From NCBI GenBank assembly GCA_965153355.1, contig OZ231126.1, positions 2,108,001 to 2,172,000 of the forward strand: 64,000 nt of DNA. Direction: 5' to 3'. The stretch's first letter is position 1. The number at the start of each line of letters is the position of its first letter. Shown in pieces: positions 41,459 through 53,438 of the stretch. This DNA is from Flaccisagitta enflata (taxonomy: Eukaryota; Chaetognatha; Sagittoidea; Aphragmophora). The position numbers were made by a program, and so were the translations under genes. The notes beneath the pieces are model-generated. The model saw nothing but the letters and a program-made list of their open reading frames with translations, made no database searches and was not told the DNA's origin.

Positions 41459-43545
41459 TGAATGAATGAATGAATGAATTTAATTTACGAAGACAAAATT
41501 AAGACAATTACAAGAACTCGGTATTGTAAAATGCCCCATTCGCCTCGAGGGATAGCCCGTGAAAATCAGATAATGATTTTTTTCCAACGGGGTCCCTTAA
41601 AAATAAAAATTCAAAAAGTAGTAAAAGCAGTAAAAATTATCAAAAAGCAGTAAAAGATTGTTTCCGTAGCCATTAACGAGGGTAAAAATCCGTCAGGAAA
41701 AAACAGGTATGATCAGTCATACTGGGTGAATAAAAACTCTTTAAGCCTGCGTTTTAAAACTCGAAACTCTGAAATTGACTTTATGTCAACTGGCAAGTCA
41801 TTCCATTGTTTGATGGCTAGAAATGCGAAGCTGTTAGACGAAAGAGAAAGCTGTCGTGACAAAACAAAATTGTGGCTGCTTCCGCGAGTATTGTGCGTAT
41901 GCGCTTCAGTTATTAGTTTAAAGTTAGGCATCAGATATGAAGGGGCCAACTTATGTCGTACACGAAAAAGATGCGTCATCCGAAAAAATCTGACACGATC
42001 AGGTATGCTCAACCACGACAATTCCAACAGATTTTTATGATCAACATGAGCACGATTATCAAGACCGTAAATGAAACATACCATTTTACGCTGTATTACA
42101 TTTAACCTGTCTTTTAATGTCGACGAAAGACTACCATACCATGAACTACAGCAGTAATCGATGTAAGGCTGAATGAGAGTAGAACAAAGTGTCTGTCGAC
42201 ATTTTCTATCCAACAAAGACGAGTTACGGTATAAAAATGCAAGTCTTCCAGCGCACACCTTCATTAGATTGCCAACATGCACAGAGCTGTTGATGTTCGC
42301 ATCCAAGATGACTCCCAGATACTTGACATCAAATTTCCGAACAACAGGCGTCCCGTCACAAAAAACCTGGAAATCCACCCCTTTTAGTTTTCTCTTTGTA
42401 CCAAAGAGCAAAGCTTCGGTTTTTCCCACGTGAAGGGAGAGCCTGTTGTCGACCAACCAGCCCTTGCATGTTGACAGTTCAGAACTAAGACGATCTGCAA
42501 TAATTTTGGCATCTCGATGGGAAAAAAGAAGAGCCGAGTCATCCGCGTAGAGAGAAAGTTTACATGTAAGACTAATATTCATGTCGTTAATGTAAATAAG
42601 AAACAACAAGGGACCAAGAATGCTCCCCTGAGGAACACCACAAGTTACAGGTAAAAATTCAGATCTCGACCCTTTCACATCAACACACTGTCGACGATTA
42701 TTTAGGTAAGACTCAAACCAAGAAGTGGAAGTAACACCAATAGCCTGCAATTTATCTCGTAGTATGGCATGATCAACAGTGTCAAACGCCTTTTGCAAAT
42801 CGATCAACACCATTCCGACCATGTTACCTTTGCCCAACTCTGCCTTTATGTAATCCGTCAATCCAATTAAACATGAATCAGTCGAATAGCCACTACGAAA
42901 ACCTGACTGATTTTCAAACAACAAGCCACGTTTTTCCAAATAGTCACTAAGTTGAGAATGGACAGCGCGCTCTAGGACCTTTGACAACACGCTTAAAATA
43001 CTGACCGGTCTGTAATTACCCGGATCAAGAGTGGAACCCTTCTTAAAAAGTGGAATAACCTTTGCTTCTTTAAAAGCGAGAGGAACCGTCTCTGTCGTAA
43101 TGGAAATATTAATAATATGAGTAACGGGGCCAATGATACAATCGACCCCCTCTCGTAAAAAGAAAGACGAAATTTCATAGAGACCAACCGCCTTTTTAAC
43201 ATTCAAAGATGCTAGTTGCTTTCTGACAAAATGTCTGCTTTCAGGGGAAAGACAAAAACCAGGGCGCATCCCAATCTTACGCGAGTAGAAATTCCTAAAA
43301 ACTTCAGCTGTCGTACGAAAAACACCAGTGGGATTTGGCAACTTAGACACTAAATCAGCAGCGACCGAAGTATAGAATGAATTGAAGAGAATCAAATTTT
43401 TTCACATTATCCTGTTCCAGAACAATAGAGGATGAACTCATAGATTTCTTACTAAAGCCAAGAGACTTCAAGTGGTTCCATAGTTTCCCCGAATTACCCC
43501 TATTCCTTTCAACCTCATTTTTAAAAAACGATTCCTTGGCCAACT
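41459..43545 (-). mobile_element. 5'-truncated non-LTR retrotransposon with target-site duplication
   Basis: The segment encodes a reverse transcriptase on the minus strand and ends 3' in a TTCAT short tandem tail (41459-41480). It is flanked by a 13-bp direct repeat with one mismatch: TGATGTCTCATCA at 41446-41458 and TGATGTATCATCA at 43546-43558. This gives exact borders of a single target-primed insertion. The endonuclease part is absent, as usual for 5' truncation. It sits in the same large host intron but outside the giant transposon. Confidence 0.85.
41713..43543 (-). pseudogene. Reverse transcriptase of CR1/Jockey-type non-LTR element, truncated and frameshifted
   Basis: The main frame (43395 down to 41713, 560 codons) contains the RT blocks in order: NYRPVSILSVLSKVLERAV, NQSGFRSGYST, VLIDLQKAFDTVDHAIL, GVPQGSILGPLLFLIYINDM, LYADDSALLF (catalytic YADD) and KYLGVILD, then the C-terminal CR1-like region ending FKEFLFTQYD-like sequence. 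The stretch 43543-43400 (MAKESFFKNEVERN, GKLWNHLKSLGFS) is the preceding part in another frame, so a frameshift lies near 43395. N-terminal endonuclease is missing. RT itself looks intact, but the copy is dead. Confidence 0.85.
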
Positions 43546-43809
43546 TGATGTATCATCAAAACTTTCCTCATCAAAATCAGTAAAAATCTTTCCCAGGATT
43601 TTTGGCATAACACATTCTGAGAGACACGCACTTTTCCGGGTATACAATTGTGCTCCGGAAGGGGAAAATACTATATTTTAGCCCCCTCTGTGACAAACTT
43701 CAGCCCGGGAATGCATTAATCCTATCAATTTTTATCATTTTTGCCAGATCGTTAAATTATGTGTGAGGTGTTTTATATTTCATTTTGTTTCTGCCTCTTA
43801 GTTTCCCGT

Positions 43810-44140
43810 CTTTGTTACTTCTGTCTCTGTGTCTCTGACTGTACGTGACTGTCTGTTATTGTCTGTGATTGTCTGTGACTGTCTGCCGCTGTCTGTTACT
43901 GCCAGTGACTGTCTGTGACTGTATGTGACTGTCTGTGACTGCCAGTGACTGTCTGTGACTGCCAGTGACTGTCTGTGACTGTCTGTGACTGCCAGTGACT
44001 GTCTGTGACTGTCTGTGACTGCCAGTGACTGTCTATGACTGTCTGTGACTGCCAGTGACTGTCTGTGACTGTATATGACTGCCAGTGACTGTCTGTGACT
44101 GCCTGTGACTGTCAGTGACTGTCTATGACTGTCTGTGGCT
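43810..44140. repeat. 10-bp-based minisatellite (GTGACTGTCT / GTGACTGCCA)
   Basis: About 33 decamer units with a higher-order pattern alternate TGTCTGTGAC and TGCCAGTGAC. It begins about 20 bp downstream of the vWA exon donor at 44160. Confidence 0.9.
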
Positions 44141-44160
44141 TTTTTTAACAACCTGATTAC

Positions 44161-44307
44161 CGATTTGACGAATTGGACAAATTCCAGTATGATATTGAGT
44201 TCGTCTGGGTAATCTTGGATTGGGACGCTGTTGCTTGTATCGAGAACAAAGACAACATCCGCGATGACTTTTGAGCAGTGTTGGGATCGTTTGCAATGAC
44301 GCCAGTC
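44161..44307 (-). CDS. EGF end plus vWA start exon (second vWA module) of host gene
   Basis: This 147-bp phase-0 exon (49 codons) reads DWRHCKRSQHCSKVIADVVF, then VLDTSNSVPIQDYPDELN and ILEFVQFVKS. DWRHCK closes the EGF begun in the preceding exon, and VLDTSNS is an intact DxSxS metal-site motif. Acceptor GATTCAG is at 44308-44314 and donor GTAATCAGG at 44152-44160. The downstream intron is 32.4 kb and harbours both the retrotransposon and the giant transposon. Confidence 0.85.
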
Positions 44308-45121
44308 CTGAATCGTAACGAGGGGATTATTAAGTAGGCCAGCCTGTGTACAGATGATGTTATCTAGACTTGGAAATGCGGGGGAGTTCATAATACGCAG
44401 ACATATTAACCTAGGAGAATGATATCTGGAATATAAATTAATAATAGGATGCTTTACTAATGATGGCTGTTTGTTGCAAGGGAAATATATTTCTATGTAT
44501 TCCCACTAAAATATCAATATTTTGACAAATTTCATGAGGGAACATTGCTCAAAATCAAATTTGCTATAACTTTACCACAGTATATATTACAAGAATATCC
44601 CTTTTTTGGCGGTTGCTATGGAGCATCTAAGGGTTGTCACTTGTCACAAATAGTTACTTTCTCTAGCAATGGCTAAACGAGCAATATTCTTATGGAATAT
44701 ACTGCAAAAAAATTTTATTTTAAGCAATATTCTTAAAATTTTTTGCCAAAATATTGATATTCTATTGGGAATACATTGAATTGTGTATTCATAGCAACTA
44801 CCACCTATTGTTAATAAAGCATCTTTTTATCAATTCATATCCCAAATGTCAGCCCCTCATATTCATTTGCCTCTCTTATATCTATTTGCCTTTCTTATAT
44901 GAATTCCCTGCATTTCCAAGTCTAGATGGCATGTACTGTATTTTTCCGAGTTGCGCTAAGGTTTGCTTTAAGCACACTTGAGCAAAAAGGAAAAAAGTTA
45001 GAAACTTACCCATACATAACCATGACCGAAACCCTTTTCCGGATTAACAATTAGGTTTGATAGGCTTAAGCTTGGGGCCCCGCGCCCCCCCCCCCCCCCC
45101 CGAACTTGAAAAAGTAGGTAC

Positions 45122-45271
45122 CTTTTCCAAATCAAAGCCGGGTCTGCATTGGCAATGGAATTTTGTAGGACTCGTTTGATTGCAAATGTGCTCACAACCA
45201 CCGTTGTCATCGTCGCATGATTTGGGTTTCGGATGACAAGTGACATCTTCGCGAAGTTGACTTTCAAAGAA
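45122..45271 (-). CDS. EGF-like domain exon of host gene
   Basis: This 150-bp phase-0 exon (50 codons) starts FFESQLREDVTCHPKPKSC and continues DDDNGGCEHICNQTSPTKFH, then CQCRPGFDLEK. The last EGF cysteine lies in the next exon. Acceptor TTTGTCAAG is at 45272-45280 and donor GTACCTAC at 45114-45121. It follows the vWA end exon at 48086-48332. Confidence 0.85.
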
Positions 45272-45739
45272 CTTGACAAAGTACAGATCCAATGATGATA
45301 CAATGAGAGAGGTGGCAAAATCGCTAGCACCCCTACCCACAGCTCAGATGGAAAATGCCAATTAGGCAACTAACGAAACAGTCAAAAGCTAATCCCAATA
45401 GAGTTTCCGTCATTGAGGCGTTTTTTTTTTAATATATATTTAATTCTTGAAACATTGGTCATAAAAGGACAAATTCCAACATCCACTGGAAATGGCTGAT
45501 TTTCACCCTCAAAAGGCCAGTATCATGAAATCTAGGTTGAATATAAGAAATCGCCTTGATGGCGGGAAAAGTATTGGGATAAGCTATTGGCAACCACCTT
45601 TAATGTCTATGCAGTATTGAAAATTTAAGCTGCAGGTAGGCGTGCTGGCGATTTTGACTGCCCCTCTCACTATAAGATCATTGCCTCTGTAAAAGATAGG
45701 CGGGAAAATTAGGGGAGTCCTATGCTTTTCTGGTTGCGG

Positions 45740-46230
45740 AGACGAAACTCTATAAGAGGATTTGTCTGTTCGTCCATTGGTCTGTTGGTCCATTGGTCCG
45801 GAAACACAAGTCGAAAAGTGCGGAAACGAGCGTTTTAGATGCTTTTTGTGCATGTAAGTGGGGGACTTGGGCTTTGGGGTATGGATGGGGGTTGGATGCC
45901 CCTGCCCACCCATCCGCAACGATATTGTGTCCCCGCATCACTTGTTTACATAACTTTTAGACTTTCGTTAATGAAAACTAGACTATCTCTGGACACCTCG
46001 TGCCTCATCTATACTAGTTTTTGGGCAGTGACCCAAAAGGGACCAATGACCTGTACTTCTTCTTCTCCTCCTCCTTCTTCTTCATAGAGGGAGAAGGGAA
46101 AAATTTCTCATGTAGGAAAGCATAAGTCATTTGCCCCTTTGAGACCATGCTGCCATGATCCCTCAACTTCAATCACAAGCTGTTAAGGCAGGGCACGGGT
46201 AGCGCTGACGATCTGATGCTTTTGCGACTA
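45740..46230 (-). mobile_element. Variant tetranucleotide-core element plus foldback stem
   Basis: 45740-45940 has CGAAACTCTATAAGAGG, GTCC/GGTC words, TGGGGGTTGGATGCC and CCTGCCCACCCATCCGCAAC. At 46020-46185 the stem GGGCAGTGACCCAAAAGGGA and its diverged inverted partner (CCCTTTGAGACCATGCTGCC) resemble the foldback inserts at 7590-7935 and 8233-8665. Confidence 0.45.
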
Positions 46231-46483
46231 TCTAGTGTAACACATGTTGAACAATTAGGCGGAAAAAACACCTATGCATGAAAACCTTGAAAGGTACACT
46301 TCCTGTTGAACCAGGGTGATGAAGTTTGAACTATAGTACGCCTTAAGTATTGAGACACTTCAGTAAAAATTTCATCTGACTGGCCAACTAGAAGTATGCT
46401 TTCAATCCTTTTTATGCAAATATGTTTTTCCGTCTAATTGTTCAACATGTGTTACCAGTAATGGCGGCTGTCGCCGTGAGGAA

Positions 46484-47475
46484 AAAAGTCGTAAGCATTG
46501 GTCACTTTTCACCTTGCTTTTATCTTTAGTCATTGAAATTCATTTATTTGTTAGATCAAATCAAAAGCAGTTTATATGTATTGATTGCACTGAAAATCAA
46601 AGAAAAATAGGACCACACCAAATAAGCTAGATGAACTAAAATATTCTAAATTATTCAACCAGACAACAAGCTTTGCTCAATGACATGCTTTTTTGCATTT
46701 GCATCCTTAAAACATTAATCTATTCATCCTATTTAAAATCAGAGAAAAAGAGCAAGCTAAATGAGCTAAATGAGCTAAAATACTTAAAAACACCCTCACA
46801 GATGAGCAGCTCTGCTCACTGACATGTTTTTTTAGTTGCTTGCTGGATCAAGTATCAGAACATTTATTTATTCATCATATTTGAAATCAGAAAGAATAGA
46901 CTGAGCTAAGTGAGCTAAATGAGCTGAAATGCTCAAAAACGCTCTCACAGATGAGCAGCTGTGCTAATAAACACGTTTTCTTGTATTTGCATGCTCAAAC
47001 AAACATAAATACACTCTTTTATTGATCCTACACAAAATCGTTTATGTAAAAACATTTATGTATTTATTGCACTTTAAATCATTAAAAACCTGAGCTAAAT
47101 GAGCTAAATGAGCTAGAATACTCAAAAACACCCTCACAGATGAGCAGCTATGCAATAGAGATATTTGCATGCTTAGACAAACAAAAGTACACTCCTTTAT
47201 TGATCCTACATGAAATCTAAAAAAAATTGAAAAAAATTCAATTCAGATTTTTCGCAAAAAAATCTTTAAAAAATCATAACTTGAAAAATATTTGTCCTAG
47301 AGACTTCTGCCTGGCGCCAAATGAAAGAGAATTATCAAATTTACTTACCCTATCAATTTGGTTCGAGGGACCAATCGCCCTAATGAGTTCCGAAACTTCC
47401 TTATAAGAAAATGAAAACCCTGTTTCTCTCGAATATGTCAAAAAGACTGACTTCGACTTTTTTCCCGATTATAGC
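46484..47475 (+). repeat. Dispersed repeat X, most complete copy
   Basis: It starts GGCGGCTGTCGCCGTGAGG, then AAAAAAGTCGTAAG, and ends GACTTCGACTTTTTTCCC, so GGAAAAAAGTCG forms short inverted termini. The interior has four ~170-bp related units with GAGCTAAATGAGCTAAATGA and CACCCTCACAGATGAGCAGC. No coding sequence is seen. Confidence 0.65.
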
Positions 47476-47571
47476 GCCCAACAAAGAAAAAATAAAAAAA
47501 TAAAAAAGGACAAAGAAGAAGAAAAAGAAAACGAACAACACTGATAATACGCTGATGAACAAGTGACACGT

Positions 47572-47649
47572 GGTCACAATACCGTTGCGGACGGGTGGGC
47601 AGGGGCAGCCAACCCCCAGCCTTACCCAAACCCCCTTCCGACACACCAT

Positions 47650-47682
<33 letters not shown>

Positions 47683-47792
47683 ACATTCAATGACAATTGT
47701 AGCATCGTAAATGAGCGTTTTTATCTCGAGCTTGACCGACCAACCGACTGACGGACCTTTTATAGAGTTGCGTGTAAGCTACTAAAAAGAAA
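47572..47792 (+). mobile_element. Variant tetranucleotide-core element
   Basis: It starts GTTGCGGACGGGTGGGCAGG, then a CCAACCCCCAGCC block, a CA tract (47650-47684), GACCGACCAACCGACTGACG and the end GAGTTGCGTGTAAGC, ACTAAAAAG. Confidence 0.5.
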
Positions 47793-47837
47793 AAGAAAGA
47801 GATGAAGAATAAGGAGATGAAAAAGTAGAAGATTGAC

Positions 47838-47842
47838 AACAA

Positions 47843-47920
<78 letters not shown>

Positions 47921-47987
47921 CGTTAACAACAACAACGTTAACAACAACAACGTTAACAACAACAACGTTAACAACGTTAACAACGTT

Positions 47988-48061
<74 letters not shown>

Positions 48062-48072
48062 CCACAACAACA
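47838..48072. repeat. (CAA)n tract with CGTTAA interruptions
   Basis: About 235 bp of CAA triplets, with six CGTTAACAA interruptions clustered at 47920-47990. It directly precedes the vWA exon donor by about 13 bp. Confidence 0.95.
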
Positions 48073-48085
48073 AGTCAGGGGTCAC

Positions 48086-48332
48086 CTTCTTTATTTCTTT
48101 TCTTCTATTGAAGTCATTGATGCTGAGCACTCTGGTCTCGTTGCCGGTGATGTCCTTCAACTCCCGCCGATCGGCTTTGCTTCCGACTCCGATGGCCCAA
48201 ACTTGTCGACGATCAACTCCGGTTTTAGCGTCGGGGTTTCTTAACGCCGTCGATTCAGCGCGTATTTGCCCACAGTCATCGGTCGAGCAATGACCGTCCG
48301 TCAACATGATCGTGTATTTCTTCGCGTGGGCC
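48086..48332 (-). CDS. vWA domain C-terminal exon (first vWA module) of host gene
   Basis: The exon is 247 bp (1 nt plus 82 codons): AHAKKYTIMLTDGHCSTDDC, later VWAIGVGSKADRRELKDITG and FNRRKEIKK. It is homologous to the exon at 9905-10139 with an insertion of four residues. MLTDG carries the third metal loop. Acceptor ACCATAACAG is at 48333-48342 and donor GTGACCCC at 48078-48085. It needs two leftover nucleotides from the preceding exon. Confidence 0.85.
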
Positions 48333-48346
48333 CTGTTATGGTTTCT

Positions 48347-48508
48347 TTTTAGTCGTGGACACAGCCAACTCTACTCCTTGCTGTGTGTCGGTCCGTTAAT
48401 CTGTCCGTCGGTCCGTCCGCTCATCGCATTCTTGAATATCGGGCGGTTTTTTGCATTACTGCCCCTGCCCAACCGTTCTTGACTGTCTTGTCGTGTTACC
48501 GGCCATGT
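48347..48508 (-). mobile_element. Tetranucleotide-core element
   Basis: TTTTTAGTCGTGGACACAGC, CTCTACTCC, a GTCCGTCGGTCC core, CTGCCCAACC and the end ACCGGCCATGTTT. It abuts the vWA exon acceptor. Confidence 0.55.
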
Positions 48509-48749
48509 TTCAAATGATTCTATGTTTCAGGCCCACAACTCTTTGAAAGGCACATCGTTGGTCTATTGGTCCATTGGTCCGTCTACCCTCGAGTCGTATT
48601 TTCGCCCATACGATTCTCCCACCTCCGTCTATATAAAGAAACGTTATTGTAACCCCCAAATTCTTTTCTTTTTCATACCCGCATTTTTAAGACCCTCTGT
48701 TATGACGTCAGTCCCCCATTCACATGCTAAGTCCCACTCAACACCCCTT

Positions 48750-49287
<538 letters not shown>

Positions 49288-49559
49288 ATGTATATATTCC
49301 GTACTTCACCTTTCGTTATTGTCGAAATACTTTTTGGTTTTGCGAATGGCTTTGATTGTGTTGGTTCTTGGGTGGAGGCTCTGTAAGTCTTGACAAAGAG
49401 AGAAAAGTCAAGTTATTTTTTTCAAGGTTGAATTAATTTGGTATGATCCTTTAAGAAATACTTATAATTATACGAAATATATAATATTCTTTCTTGTAAG
49501 AGTGGATCTGGTCATGAACAATTCACATGGCTGGTATTGTTGGCATCGTTGATGGAGAT

Positions 49560-49683
49560 GGCTGATCGGGAAAAAAGTCATATTCGATAGAAATTCGGTT
49601 TTCATTTTCTTATGCGAAAGTTGAGGAACTCATCCGGCCGATTGGTCCCTCAAACAAAATTGATGAGGTAAGTAAATTAGATA
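49560..49683 (-). repeat. Repeat X end fragment
   Basis: CGGGAAAAAAGTCATATTCG and the following CTTATGCGAAAGTTGAGGAA match the terminal part of repeat X (compare 47385-47470 on the other strand). It is cut by the element starting at 49684. Confidence 0.5.
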
Positions 49684-50063
49684 CAGCCCTGCCCCTTGAT
49701 AACGGCCCCATGGGGACCCTTCAATTTTGGCCTTTATCGCGGGGCACCGTTATTGTGAAATACTATTTTGCTAGCTGATAGTTTTACCATAGCATTCACT
49801 ATTTCCTAATTTACTTGATGTTTGAATGTTTCTTCTTTTTTTTTAATGAATAAAATTTAGGTGTGCAATATCACATACAAATGAACATTTGGCACACTAA
49901 ATCACTAAAATTGAGCTTCATTTCAGCACATACCAAGGGACTGAACAAATACATGCTTTATCTAATAGAGAAAAAATTACAAAATTTCTTATAGAACTGA
50001 AAATGTCATGCTTTAAAGGTGGCTGTGCCTCATTATTGCGTGCGCTATAGCGAGGTTCGACTG
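49684..50063. mobile_element. pogo/Tigger-like miniature element with TA duplication
   Basis: The left end CAGCCCTGCCCCTTGATAAC and right end GCGCTATAGCGAGGTTCGAC, TG are loosely inverted, flanked by TA (49682-49683 and 50064-50065). The CAGTCGAACCTCGCTA-type terminus is characteristic of pogo-group elements. About 380 bp, no ORF. Confidence 0.5.
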
Positions 50064-50217
50064 TACTTATCACATCTGTACTGCGACTGTACATGAGGTA
50101 AGAATTGCATGATAGATAGATAGATTTTTTAAGATGTGCTTCGAGGGAAGAGAGGTGGGAAAACGAATTGTCTGTGACATTTTCAAGTTGCGAAAAAAAA
50201 AGCTGAAGCTCACGAAT

Positions 50218-50395
50218 TTTTAGTTGCGTGATACGCGAATACACCCCGCTTTGTTGTCACACTTTTCTTTTCTTGGGTTTCTGCAGTCTTTGGCCTCAAT
50301 CCTCCTGCCCAAGTGATCAAGTCACCTCAAATACAGCCCCTGCCCACCCGTATGCGACTGGGTTAGCCGTGTATCCGGCGTTGATTTGCAATGCC
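50218..50395 (-). mobile_element. Tetranucleotide-core element lacking most of its core
   Basis: TTTTTAGTTGCGTGATACGC, ACACCCCGCTTTGTTG, CCTGCCCACCCGTATGCGAC and GTGTATCCGGCGTTG. The GGTC tract is almost absent, showing that the core is variable. Confidence 0.6.
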
Positions 50396-51295
50396 TCTGA
50401 AGTTGAGATTAACTGTGAGAAGCGATGCACACTTATTTTTTTTCCCTGATTTTTGTTATCTATGGTAGAATGGTGACAACGACATGACGATTCCATCATT
50501 TGGGTCCTTTTTCATCGCGAAATCACTTTGACACTCAAGAGACACATCCTACAACGTCATGCACACTTTTCGGACAAATTATGATTAACTTCGGAGGAGC
50601 ATGAAAAGGGGACCTGCTCATTGACTTTTTTTTCTCCCGCCTTAACCGTAGATAGTTAAGATACCAAACCTGGTGTACCTGACGTTATTTTTGTTGCTCT
50701 TTCTATTTTTATGATCCCTAAGGAGTTTTGCCTAAGCAGTTAGCCACTATCGAGTTTTTAGTCCGACGAAAATCTTCTTCCGATCGGTTCCGTGCGACGC
50801 TCAATCTGGCTCAAAATAATTTCGAATTAAGGTTTCAGGTTCAGCTCTTTTATTTGTTGTCGTTTTATTCATTTGGGTGGGAAAAGGTGGAAAGTTGACT
50901 TTTTTTTCACTTTTTTGTCTGTCGTCGGTTGTGGATTTGAGCGCAGGTGGTTTATCTTTGGTGCTTTTTTACCAGGTGATTCTAAGTTGTTATGTTTTCT
51001 GGCCAAGATATTTCCTGTATCCTATTGGACAGTAGCTGGTTATCGTTTGCTCATATATGTTGAGAGGTGCTAAACTTGGCGGGTAAACTAGCTTGATAAA
51101 AATCAATGATGCGATTTTCTTTCGGCAGGAAAGAATTAAAAAGAAAGTAACAGAGAACAAAGAAACAAAGAAAAGAACACTTGAATGGAAAAAATGTAAA
51201 GTAAGAAAGAAAAGAAGAAAAAAAAAGGAATAAAACAAATGAAACAAACGGAAGAAAAGAAAGAAAAGAAAGACTAGAAAAAAGGAAGGAAAAAA
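50396..51295. other. Intronic sequence, no gene recognised
   Basis: No exon, repeat array or conserved protein fragment was seen apart from an A-rich GAAAGAAAAGAA stretch at 51195-51295. Confidence 0.45.
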
Positions 51296-51432
51296 AAGGC
51301 CGGATACACCGCAATCTAGTCGCGGACAGTTGGGCAGGGGCCATAATGAAATAATCGCCCGCAATTCAAAAATATTTGTTACCTACAGTCCGACACAGCA
51401 AGGTGTAGAGTCGCGTGTCCGCGACTAAAAAG
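51296..51432 (+). mobile_element. Tetranucleotide-core element, short copy
   Basis: AAGGCCGGATACACCGC, AGTCGCGGACAGTTGGGCAG, then directly GGTGTAGAGTCGCGTGTCCG and CGACTAAAAAG. At 137 bp it has the two ends and almost no core. Confidence 0.65.
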
Positions 51433-52139
51433 AAAACAAGGCCAAGTTGGCCATTGAGGTGTACCCTGTAACCATAAGTGCAATAAAAATGACCGATTTT
51501 TGAAAGGTCTGTAAAGGAACTAGAACTTGTCCGAAGGTAGCAAAACTCATGACACCTGGAAAGCCCTTAAAAAGCTCTTTCATTTGAAACTTTTGTGGGA
51601 CCACCAACTTGATGGATATGCAAATGAGAGTAAGATTAGCCAAACCCCTCAATTTTGAAACTGCCCATGGTATCTTTACAAAGTTCCATAAAAAATCACA
51701 GAAGACATTGCCCAATATTGATGAAAATTGAATTGAAATTGGGGCAAATACTGGTCAACTAGCACCTAAAATTTCATCAAAATCGATAAAGATCTTCTAT
51801 CATTTTTACTCTTCTAAAATATTTCAGAAAATCCGAGTGACAAGTTCGGTTGTTTTTTCATGAGGTGGCAATTTAGTTGTTAGCCTTTTATTTGACATAT
51901 TTTCTGAAAAAAATGACAAAAAAGTTGCTGCATGTAGTCAAATGCAAGATATTTTTGATATCTGTCTACACAGCATGAATTTTAGGATGGTTTCAAGAAT
52001 CTTTTGACCAAAACCTGTGCTCAAAGCAGTTGAAAAATCGGCCATTTTTATTGCACTTATGGTTAGATTGTCTAATGTTCGCGTTACCGACCAACAAACT
52101 GACGGACACAGCCAGTAAAAGACGTGCGTTGGCCTACCT
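51433..52139. other. Intronic sequence, no gene recognised
   Basis: No exon is seen. Phrases such as AGCTCTTTCATTTGA and TTGATGAAAATTGAA recur near 54530-54700 and suggest an old dispersed repeat. Confidence 0.4.
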
Positions 52140-52321
52140 AAAAAGAAAAGTATGAAAAGAATAAAAAGAAAATAAAAGAAAAAAGAAGAAAAAGAAAAAG
52201 AAAAGAAGGAAGAGAAAGAAACGAAAGAAACGAAAGAAAAGAAAGAAAAGAAAGAAAGAAAAGAAAGAAAAGAAAGAAAAGAAAGAAAGAAAGAAAAGAA
52301 AGAAAGAAAAGAAAGAAAGAT

Positions 52322-52376
<55 letters not shown>

Positions 52377-52390
52377 AAAGAAAGAAAAGT
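52140..52390. repeat. (GAAA)n purine-rich tract
   Basis: About 250 bp of GAAA/GAAAA units. Long Phe/Ser/Leu frames on the minus strand are artefacts. Confidence 0.95.
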
Positions 52391-52539
52391 GATATCGATT
52401 GTGACGGACGTGGAGTGTTCGTTGGTAATTATGACGACAAATACAACAGCTACAAAGATGGCGCAAACATGTATGTTAACAACAGCGGCGGACGCAAATA
52501 CATAAGTGGTGGCTGCGATTGCGGTAGCGGAGATTGCAA

Positions 52540-52650
52540 TTGCGGTGGCGGTGGCCGCGATTACGTTGGCGGTGGCCGCGATTACGGTGGCGGTGGCCGC
52601 GATTACGATGGCGGTGGCCGTGATTACGGTGGCAGTGGCCGCGATAACGT
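52540..52650. repeat. 21-bp minisatellite
   Basis: Five units of GGCGGTGGCCGCGATTACG plus two variable bases. A frame with a GGGRDYG repeat results on the plus strand; no gene context supports it. Confidence 0.85.
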
Positions 52651-52739
52651 GGGTGTTGCGAGGAGCATTACCCATGATTTTCAAAATTGCCAAGAATGTG
52701 GGCATGGCGCGATTTGTTTGAATACGAAGTTTATTTAAG

Positions 52740-53245
52740 TTGAGTTCAATTTCGGACTTGAATTTGGATATGACGAAAATTATGCCACAGTTGGTGAGCA
52801 AATGAGCGTGTTTTCAGAGAGTGGATGAAAGTATTCCGTCAATGGCCATGGCAGGAGGAGGCCTACTTTTGCGCAAAATGAAGTCTTATCTCAATTACGG
52901 CGATTTAGTTGGAAGATTCAATTTCTCAGAGTTGCGCCATTGGAAGCCATTTGAAGTCAATTTGGAATAGTTCCTGCCAAGGCATAAGACCGTTACAGAC
53001 GCCAGCTAATAGGGGCGACTTCATGCCACATTGAGCCTGTCACCCTTATTTCGTCATTTGTGCATGTCACAGACGAATTTCCATTCTTCTTACGGCATTG
53101 GTGCATGCCACAGACAAATGTCCGTTCTACGTTTCATTTGTGCATGTCACAGACAAATTTTCTCATCTTTTTTCAAGCTTTATTCTAGCTTTTGATCGAG
53201 ACTTATCTAAAGGTTTCTCTCTCCTGAAAATGACCTGGCGTTACA
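52740..53245. other. Intronic sequence with a ~50-bp tandem repeat
   Basis: At 53040-53160 the phrase CATTTGTGCATGTCACAGAC occurs three times at about 50-bp spacing. No gene is seen. Confidence 0.5.
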
Positions 53246-53438
53246 ATTTTTAGTCGCGTACAAGCGACTCTATAACCGGCTCTGTCTCTCGGTCTGTGGG
53301 TTGGTAACACTGCTTTTTCGGCGTTTACGGGCGGTTTTGGGGGTTACAGCTCCTGCCCAACTGCGTAGCTGGTCTTTTTCATCACTGCCCCTGCCCACCT
53401 GCACGCGACTTGGGTAGCCGTGTATGGGGCCTTGTTAG
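53246..53438 (-). mobile_element. Tetranucleotide-core element with minimal core
   Basis: TTTTTAGTCGCGTACAAGCG, ACTCTATAACCGGC, CCTGCCCACCTGCACGCGAC and GGGTAGCCGTGTATGGGGCC, TTGTT. 193 bp. Confidence 0.65.

Noticed and set aside
43798-44391. A 197-codon minus-strand frame with SHRQSLAVTD repeats
   Set aside because: Exon sequence (44161-44307) followed by intronic decamer minisatellite after a good donor.
47687-48307. A 206-codon minus-strand frame with a poly-Leu tail after vWA sequence
   Set aside because: Only 48086-48332 is exon; the rest is intron read through the CAA tract.
52134-52801. 287-codon minus-strand Ser/Phe-rich frame
   Set aside because: GAAA tract plus 21-bp minisatellite; no conserved content.
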